In this document: one piece after another, positions 1-4,857 of the stretch
Position numbering within the stretch: the stretch's first letter is position 1
Layout of the letters: the number at the start of each line of letters is the position of its first letter
NCBI GenBank assembly: GCA_014378125.1
Contig: JACMOG010000955.1
Location: forward strand, 1 to 7,462
Length of the DNA: 7,462 nt
Source of the DNA: Vitreoscilla sp.
GTDB lineage: Bacteria > Pseudomonadota > Gammaproteobacteria > Burkholderiales > Burkholderiaceae
Direction of reading: 5' to 3'
Program-made: the position numbers and the translations under genes
Notes under the pieces: generated by a model
Databases searched by the model: none
Told to the model about the DNA's origin: nothing
The model's input: only the letters and a program-made list of their open reading frames with translations

Positions 1-130
1 ACCGCCACCGGCGCACCGGCATCTCCATCGTTACGGCGCTGCTGCCGCTGCGATGCTCCACTGTCCGATTGGCTTCGCCGGGGCTTTTTGCGCCACGCTA
101 CACGTGCCAGGTCGGGACCCCGGTAGCGCC
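1..130. other. IS flank, non-coding
   Basis: No gene is visible here. The stretch leads directly into the GTG start of the istA remnant at 131 and is probably the left non-coding part of that insertion sequence. I could not define a terminal inverted repeat or a target-site duplication, so the outer edge of the element may lie beyond the window. Confidence 0.3.
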
Positions 131-660
131 GTGACCATAGCCCCTGACCTGGTCGCGCAGATCCTCCGTCTGTACACGGTCGAGAAGTGGCGGGTCGGAA
201 CGATCGCGCGGCAGTTGCGTGTCCACCGCGACGGCGCGTTCCGCGCGTGATCGGGGGCAACAGCGCGACTGTCCACCCGTCGCCACTTCGTCCGAGCCGC
301 ATGGATTCGTACCGACCGTTCATGCTGGAGACGCTGACCAGGTTCCCCACGCTCACGTCGTCGCGTCTGCTGCAGACGCTGATGGAGCGTGGTTACGTCG
401 GTACCGCCTAGCAGTTGGGCCATCACGTCGCGAACATGCACCCACGCCCGGTGCCCGAGGCTTACCTGCGACTGCGCACCCTGCCAAGGGAGCAGGCGCA
501 GGTCGACTGGGGGGACTTTGGCCACCAGCAGATCGTCCGCGCACGCCGCCCGTTGATGGCCTTCGTCATGGTGCCGAGCTACTCGCGCCGGATCTTCCTG
601 CGCTTCTTCCTCGACGCCCACGGAGCGACGTTCATCCGCGGCTATGCCGAGGCCTCTGTC
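131..660 (+). pseudogene. istA: IS21-family transposase IstA, decayed 5' fragment
   Basis: This is the remnant of an IS21-type DDE transposase. Frame 2 starts at GTG 131 and reads the N-terminal helix-turn-helix region (VAQILRLYTVEKWRVGTIAR, then QLRVHRD). A frameshift near 232-240 moves the reading to frame 1, which continues with PSRMDSYRPFMLETLTRFPTL. An in-frame TAG at 409-411 follows GYVGTA. Beyond it the same frame reads [23 protein letters not shown], which carries the first catalytic Asp region of the family (VDWG), then [10 protein letters not shown] and IFLRFFLDA. Similarity fades near 640-660, before the second Asp (the YDN region) and the Glu, so the catalytic core is incomplete. 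The companion ATPase gene istB is absent. With a frameshift, a stop codon and a truncation it cannot make an active transposase. Family recognition is from memory of IstA sequences; the right edge is approximate. Confidence 0.85.
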
Positions 661-1017
661 GAGGTCGACTATGGCAAGGACGAGATCACCGGCGTGTCCA
701 TGATCGATGGCAGCCATCCGAGAAGCTGCAGCCTCCGCTTCTGTGGTGTTCGCAAGCTATCGGTTAAAGAGGTCTGGAGCATCAAGCGATTTGGGCCGAC
801 CGACGGCGCCGCCAGAGATCGCGTCGCAGTCGACAAGCGCTGGTGGTAGGGCCGCATGGGCCAGCTGTCGGCCAAGAGCGGGCGTAGGCAAAGGGCGGCT
901 TTCAGGTAGGCTGCATCTATACCGGTGGTAATTCTGCCAATCAGAAGCGGCGGTCCGCGCTGACCGTATGCTCATACCCTTCACACGGGCATGTGCGTCA
1001 CGATGATTGATGCGGAC
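661..1017. other. Gene-free stretch between IS remnant and immunity gene
   Basis: No convincing gene is seen on either strand. The plus-strand frame left over from istA stays open to a TAG at 847-849, but past about 660 it no longer resembles IstA and I do not recognise it. From about 840 to 960 the DNA has the look of decayed intergenic repeat DNA (CGGCCAAGAGCGGGCG, then GGGCGGCTTTCAGG), similar in style to the gap at 3583-3720. It probably marks a junction left by IS-mediated rearrangement. Confidence 0.4.
973..993 (-). terminator. Weak hairpin after the cassette
   Basis: On the minus strand, 25 nt past the stop of the ankyrin gene, CATGCCC and GGGTATG can pair as a 7-bp stem with one G-T wobble and a 7-nt loop. 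No U tract follows, so it is at best a weak or Rho-assisted 3' end of the cassette transcript. Confidence 0.25.
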
Positions 1018-1806
1018 TCATCCCACAAGAGGCTTGAGCGCGACACCCTTGTCATGCAGGCGCTGCCAGACCTTTTCCTTGTACGGAAAGATTGGCGAGC
1101 TGCGAGAGGGTGCGTCGTTAGCAAGCGACTTGCTCAGCGGCTGACGGGCGTCCCCATTCTCGTAGTCGAAGCGCGCACCGAGTTCCATCAGGCACCAGAC
1201 CACGTCCCAATTCATTGCGAGCGCCGCCTTGGTGATAATCGGATCGTTGGTGCGATCGCGGATATCCAAGTTGGCGCCGTACGACTTCATCAATCGAAGG
1301 GCGTCGCAGTCGTGCGCTCGAACGAACTTCATGATGACCGGATCGCTGTTAGGCCGGATGGTGTTCGGGTCACCGCCTGCCTTGAATAGCGCCTGCATGA
1401 TTGCGCCGCCCACAGGCTTGACGCTGTAGTTCTCGACCGCCAGACTGACGGCGCTGGCACCATCGATAGCGACCGGCTTGGTATCTGCACCGGCCTGCAG
1501 TAGAGCCTGCACGGCACGCAGCTTCTGGCGGTCGACAGCGACCATGAGCGGCGTGGTGTCCTTGGGGCCGCGCGCGTTCACCTGCGCCCCTGAGGACACC
1601 GCCTGCGCGATAGCGACGGGATCATCCGCCGTGATGGCCTGGTCCAGCGAGGCCTGCGGGCCGGACGTGGAGAAACTCGATGAAGCCATGCTCGTTCCTG
1701 GTTGAATCGACGTTCGCTCGCCGAAAGTGGGCAAATGGATCAGCGTGGTTGCGATGACGGCAATGCGGCCCCACCAGACCACCCGGGCTGTCGCCCGATT
1801 GCGCAT
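1018..1806 (-). CDS. Ankyrin-repeat protein with N-terminal membrane anchor; candidate immunity protein
   Basis: This 262-aa protein probably protects the cell from the lipase encoded just upstream. The start at 1806 is preferred: GAGG sits 6 nt before the ATG and the protein then opens with a classic export region, MRNRATARVVWWGRIAVIAT, basic first and hydrophobic after. An earlier ATG at 1857, 4 nt after the lipase stop, would add 17 residues but has no clear ribosome binding site. After a Ser/Thr-rich linker (to about residue 53) come ankyrin-type helix pairs. The clearest is DTTPLMVAVDRQKLRAVQAL followed by LQAGAD, with weaker copies at MQALFKAGGDPN, DALRLMKSYGANLD and DVVWCLMELGARF. No lipobox is seen. 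The predicted periplasmic face fits neutralising a lipase that attacks membranes from the periplasm. Immunity is inferred from position; a general ankyrin scaffold is the alternative. Confidence 0.72.
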   Translation of the reverse strand: MRNRATARVVWWGRIAVIATTLIHLPTFGERTSIQPGTSMASSSFSTSGPQASLDQAITADDPVAIAQAVSSGAQVNARGPKDTTPLMVAVDRQKLRAVQALLQAGADTKPVAIDGASAVSLAVENYSVKPVGGAIMQALFKAGGDPNTIRPNSDPVIMKFVRAHDCDALRLMKSYGANLDIRDRTNDPIITKAALAMNWDVVWCLMELGARFDYENGDARQPLSKSLANDAPSRSSPIFPYKEKVWQRLHDKGVALKPLVG

Positions 1807-1861
1807 CCCGAACCTCGTGTTCGCCGATGGATTTGCGTGGACAAGCTTCATCCTCATTGGC

Positions 1862-3112
1862 TCAGCCGCATTTGCTCAAGAAGCCCTGCAGCGTCTTGCG
1901 ATCGTCCTTGACATTGCTCTCCAGCGAGTCGAGCACCCCATCCATCTTGTGCTGGTACAGCTTGCCCAATGTCGGTTGGTCGCTGTTCGCGCCCAGCAGC
2001 GAACCGGCAAACGAACTGCTGTCGTTGATGGTCTCCTTGCTTGCTGCACGGACCGGCGGAAAGCCCTCGACCGCGCGCACCTCGTCCAGAGCGCTTTGCA
2101 TCGTTGTGATCTGACTGTCCAGCTCTCCCAGGTAGGTCTGCTTCGCCTGGGCAAAATCCGCGTCGGACGCGCCGCCGCGCGTCGATGGATTTGTTGTTTT
2201 GATGTTGATCGGGTTGATCCCCGCACCTTCGCCCGCCAGCTCTTGTCGAAGGAACTTCGCGTTGGTGATGTTCTGCGCTGGATCTGTAGTCGAATTCATG
2301 TATGTCAAGAAGTCGCCCTGGGCGCTGAAGGCCTGCGTTCGCGATTCGAGTGATGAAAAATCGTCGACGCCCGTGCGTGTCAGCGAGTTGTCATGCAGAC
2401 CGGCGGAGTTGAAGACGCGTACCTGCGACGCTTTGTTGACTAGCCCGGCTTCTTGCGCCATGCCACCGCCCTTTGAATAACCCGCCAAGTCGAAATTCAC
2501 ACCATCGTTCTTGAGGGTGCTGGTCAGTTCGCGCATCTGCTCGTACTGTTCTGTGTCTCGTCCGGTTCCGTTGCGGGTATTCGTCTCCCAGTCAACGAGA
2601 CTGTCAGGCTGGGTATCGCGTGGAACCAAAATCAGCCTTCCGGTCGTGTCGTCCCGATACATCGCGGCCCGGAAGCCCGTCTTGTCGTCGCGCAGCATCC
2701 CGTCATCCACGGCGTCGGGTGCCAAGCCGAGCGCTTTGCTCAACCCCGCGCCATCGGTCGGCAACCTGGTCAGGCACGGCTTTTTCGACGGTGTGTCGCC
2801 GGCCTTGTCCCCAAGCTGATTCAGATCGGTTGCAGCCCGCGCGGACGGCAAAGCGTCACGGTATCGATTGAAGCGCTGCAACACCGGAGCCAGCGTGCTT
2901 GCCTTCTTCTGGCAGTCGCTGGCGCCCACCGGCGCGGGCGACTGGGCCTCAGCGTCGGGGCCGGCATTGACCGCAACGGGCTGGCCAGTCAGCGACTGGA
3001 CGCGTGCTGCGGCACCGGCGGACAACTGATTGTCGGATGCCCGTCCCGCCGCGCACGGCGTGGTGCACGCCTGCTGGGCCGAAGCAGGGGCGGCGGCGTT
3101 GAATCCAGCCAT
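1862..3112 (-). CDS. Putative lipase / phospholipase effector, alpha/beta-hydrolase fold
   Basis: This 416-aa protein is most likely a lipolytic toxin. Residues 208-217 read DLAGYSKGGG, a G-x-S-x-G nucleophile elbow with Ser213 after a predicted beta strand. Next comes VRVFNSAGLHDNSL (231-244), laid out like the strand after the elbow in Mbeg1-like (DUF2974) lipases. AQGDFLTYMNS follows, where Asp267 could be the acid; His388 (YQHK) is a candidate for the third triad residue. Residues 1-60 are Ala/Gln-rich and low in complexity, with Cys16 and Cys20; other Cys are at 67, 113 and 415. There is no signal peptide or membrane segment, so export would need a dedicated system such as T6SS. The C-terminal 100 residues look helical. 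It starts 2 nt after the preceding small gene and is followed by the ankyrin gene, the usual accessory-toxin-immunity order. It has GxSxG rather than the HKD motif, so it would not be a Tle5-type phospholipase D. A housekeeping esterase is less likely given the neighbours. Confidence 0.7.
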   Translation of the reverse strand: MAGFNAAAPASAQQACTTPCAAGRASDNQLSAGAAARVQSLTGQPVAVNAGPDAEAQSPAPVGASDCQKKASTLAPVLQRFNRYRDALPSARAATDLNQLGDKAGDTPSKKPCLTRLPTDGAGLSKALGLAPDAVDDGMLRDDKTGFRAAMYRDDTTGRLILVPRDTQPDSLVDWETNTRNGTGRDTEQYEQMRELTSTLKNDGVNFDLAGYSKGGGMAQEAGLVNKASQVRVFNSAGLHDNSLTRTGVDDFSSLESRTQAFSAQGDFLTYMNSTTDPAQNITNAKFLRQELAGEGAGINPINIKTTNPSTRGGASDADFAQAKQTYLGELDSQITTMQSALDEVRAVEGFPPVRAASKETINDSSSFAGSLLGANSDQPTLGKLYQHKMDGVLDSLESNVKDDRKTLQGFLSKCG

Positions 3113-3114
3113 GG

Positions 3115-3486
3115 TCAGTCGGCGCCGAGGCGCGTGAGTTCGGGGGTATCGAACGCGGAAAAGCGAACCAAGCCGCGTTCGGACAGGAAAGTCTTAATGC
3201 TGAAGCCCGGGTCTGGCGCTTGGCGGGCGAGTGCAACACCATGTTGCGGGTCAAGCCCTAGAGCGGCGCAACCGAGCACAAACCACATGAACATCGCCGC
3301 TATCTGCTCGGACTCGGTCGCCAGCCATACCCAATCGGACAGCCACAGTTCGCTGCGGCGCGACGGATCGGACGCCAGCGCTCGATAGCCCGCATGCGGA
3401 CTCTGGTCGACGATGAACGACGCGACGCGCGCGAAGAAATACTCGCGCGTCATGTGTGCCATCTGATCAGCATCGATGCGTATCAA
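3115..3486 (-). CDS. Small accessory protein of the effector cassette (possible chaperone or adaptor)
   Basis: This 123-aa protein has no sure assignment. It opens MIRIDADQMAHMTREYFFAR and has a Trp-rich middle (SELWLSDWVWLATESEQ) followed by a hydrophobic run, IAAMFMWFVLGCAALGLD, at residues 62-79. The 'MIRI..xQM' opening followed by a central Met/Phe-rich helix resembles small proteins I associate with T6SS effector loci; that is recollection, not a search. The start is TTG at 3486, chosen because it yields that opening. The frame has no ATG or GTG upstream to a stop at 3580-3582. ATGs at 3462 (residue 9) and 3453 (residue 12) are alternatives. Its stop is 2 nt before the lipase ATG, so the two are surely translated together. 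A role in folding, loading or delivering the lipase is inferred from position only. Confidence 0.6.
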   Translation of the reverse strand: MIRIDADQMAHMTREYFFARVASFIVDQSPHAGYRALASDPSRRSELWLSDWVWLATESEQIAAMFMWFVLGCAALGLDPQHGVALARQAPDPGFSIKTFLSERGLVRFSAFDTPELTRLGAD

Positions 3487-3491
3487 GCTGC

Positions 3492-3518
3492 GTTGTAGCC
3501 ACTTGTTCGGAGTGTCAA
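3492..3518 (-). promoter_or_regulatory. Candidate sigma70-type promoter for the effector cassette
   Basis: Reading the minus strand, a perfect TTGACA (3518-3513) is followed after 15 nt by TACAAC (3497-3492), 4 of 6 matches to the -10 consensus. The spacer is short. A transcript from here would begin almost at the TTG codon at 3486, implying a leaderless message or use of a downstream ATG (3462 or 3453). Treat as a weak candidate. Confidence 0.25.
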
Positions 3519-3608
3519 GTCTACCAGCGCGGGTCTCAAGCTCGCGCGAACTGCCGTTCTGAACGCCACCGAAAGTCAGCTATGTGGCGCTCAGATTCGG
3601 GAAGCGAG

Positions 3609-3711
3609 GGTCGGCTATGGGTCGGGAACAGCCGTTCGCTGCCGATGCGCGCGAACGTCAAGTTTCGGCCACCCAATTCGGCCAGGGGTATGTCGGTTTA
3701 GGGTCGGAAAC
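3609..3711 (+). repeat. Imperfect 21-nt direct repeat
   Basis: Two 21-nt copies at 3609-3629 and 3691-3711 match at 16 of 21 positions by my count. Both contain GTCGG near the start, GGGTCGG in the middle and AAC at the end. Their starts are 82 nt apart. The DNA between them has related words (TTTCGGCCA, TTCGGCCAG). It looks like a decayed extragenic repeat family rather than an operator pair. Confidence 0.5.
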
Positions 3712-3804
3712 CGCCCACCACCTTTTTCACCAGCCGCCGTACTCGCACGAAACGCGAGCAGTTCCCGGGCGTGCGACGGGTCAACGACCAATCCGCAGGC
3801 GTGG

Positions 3805-3826
3805 ATCCTGCGACTACGCGCAGGAT
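3805..3826 (-). repeat. REP-like hairpin past the lap operon
   Basis: ATCCTGCG (3805-3812) and CGCAGGAT (3819-3826) are perfect inverted copies, giving an 8-bp GC-rich stem with a 6-nt loop. It lies 28 nt beyond the stop of the last lap-operon gene. No U tract follows on the minus strand, so it is better explained as an extragenic palindrome that may stabilise or end the message than as a standard intrinsic terminator. Confidence 0.55.
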
Positions 3827-3854
3827 GACGAGCCAAGCACTGACAGCCCCGGCC

Positions 3855-4853
3855 TCACGCCTTCCGCGGCCGCCCCAACGCGACCGACACGAGGTACTTG
3901 AACCCGTTGACCGCGATGGCCAAGCGCCCGTGCCTCGGCCGCGCGACGAACGGCCGCGACCAGCGCGCCACGGCCTCGACATCGTCGAGCCAGTCGCCCG
4001 CGAATTGCCGCTCCAGGATCGCCCGCGCCGCCGGATCGCGCAGTTCCAGACGCGGCACGTAAGCATCAGGAAAATACGGAATGTCGGAGAACATCTTGCA
4101 AGCCGCCACCCGATAGCACTCGAGACTCGGGTTCAGCACCTTCGCAAAACCCGACAACGCCGACGAGCACTTGAGCACCCAGCGGCAGCGGGAAAGCAGC
4201 ACGCAATCGAGCAGCGCGCGGTCGGCCTTGCCGGCGCGGGCGGCCGGGGCGCCTGCTTTGTGGAACGCCACGTCACCCAGACCGTGCACGTCCAGCTCCG
4301 CGAAGCGCGCGCGGGCCAAAGCCAGCACGCCGGGCTCGTCACTGGCGACGAAGATGCCGCGCACGCCGGGCGTCTCGGCGATGAACGCCGCGGCCAGCGC
4401 CAGGAAATCCTCCACCGACACGGCGTTGGTGTCGATGGTCTGCAGGTTCTTGTCGGTGCCGCGGTAGTGCAGGCCCAGGCAGTCGGGCGGCAGGCCGACG
4501 GTGTCGGCTTGCGCCTCGATGCGCGCCGGCACCTTGAAGAAGCGCGACCACAGCGCGTGCACGCCGGCCCAGTCGCCGCCCAGCACGCTGGTGTGCCCCA
4601 CGCGCGCCCAGAGCAGCGAGCGCGCATGCGTCACGCGCGTGGGCTTCGCGTACGCGAGATCGAACACGCCGGGCAGCACGGGCGCGCCAGGGGTCTCGCA
4701 GTACAGCACGGAGTGAATGGCCCAGTCGGGGCGCATGCCGCGCGAATCCAGCCAGGGCAACAGCTCGAATACCCACAGGAGTACCTGGCCGAACAGGCCT
4801 TCCTCCAGATCCTCGGGGTTGCTTGCGATGCGCCAGCCGGTCGACTCGCTCAC
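3855..4853 (-). CDS. Fucosyltransferase-like (GT23/NodZ/FUT8-type) protein in the lap operon
   Basis: This 332-aa protein is probably a cytosolic glycosyltransferase. The start is GTG 4853, 4 nt after the lapD stop; an upstream extension in frame would run inside lapD and reads as Cys/Arg/Ala-rich shadow sequence. LGLHYRGTDK (126-135) matches the H-x-R-x-T-D-K signature that binds GDP-fucose in FUT8-like enzymes. GIFVASDEP (166-174) matches the following strand with Ser/Thr-Asp-[DE]-Pro. LLDCVLLSRCRWVLKCSSALSGFAKVLNPSL (from residue 214) matches the C-terminal donor-site block with its Ser-Ser pair. The N-terminal 120 residues, with FGQVLLWVFELLPW, would be the acceptor half. There is no signal peptide. 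No strong Shine-Dalgarno is close to the GTG, so translational coupling to lapD is likely. The product could decorate a surface polymer or the adhesin, but nothing here shows the acceptor. Family recognition is by motif only. Confidence 0.68.
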   Translation of the reverse strand: MSESTGWRIASNPEDLEEGLFGQVLLWVFELLPWLDSRGMRPDWAIHSVLYCETPGAPVLPGVFDLAYAKPTRVTHARSLLWARVGHTSVLGGDWAGVHALWSRFFKVPARIEAQADTVGLPPDCLGLHYRGTDKNLQTIDTNAVSVEDFLALAAAFIAETPGVRGIFVASDEPGVLALARARFAELDVHGLGDVAFHKAGAPAARAGKADRALLDCVLLSRCRWVLKCSSALSGFAKVLNPSLECYRVAACKMFSDIPYFPDAYVPRLELRDPAARAILERQFAGDWLDDVEAVARWSRPFVARPRHGRLAIAVNGFKYLVSVALGRPRKA

Positions 4854-4857
4854 AGGA

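Larger units (their letters stand above)
3487..3854. other. Gene-free gap between the effector cassette and the lap operon
   Basis: No gene is supported on either strand. The part nearest 3487 holds the candidate promoter of the cassette. The part from about 3583 to 3715 is rich in GTCGG/GGGTCGG and CCGACCC words in decayed copies, including the direct repeat listed separately. A REP-like hairpin sits at 3805-3826, just past the end of the lap operon. The gap separates two same-strand operons that differ in base composition. Confidence 0.5.

Noticed and set aside
31..717. Minus-strand 228-codon frame over the IS remnant
   Set aside because: It is antisense to recognisable IstA sequence and its product has no recognisable motif.
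1727..2353. Plus-strand 208-codon frame opposite the lipase and ankyrin genes
   Set aside because: It spans the junction of two minus-strand genes, with no motif and no ribosome binding site of note.
3615..3836. Minus-strand 73-codon frame in the inter-operon gap
   Set aside because: It runs through the REP-like hairpin and decayed repeats. The reading frame arises from repeat sequence, not from a gene.
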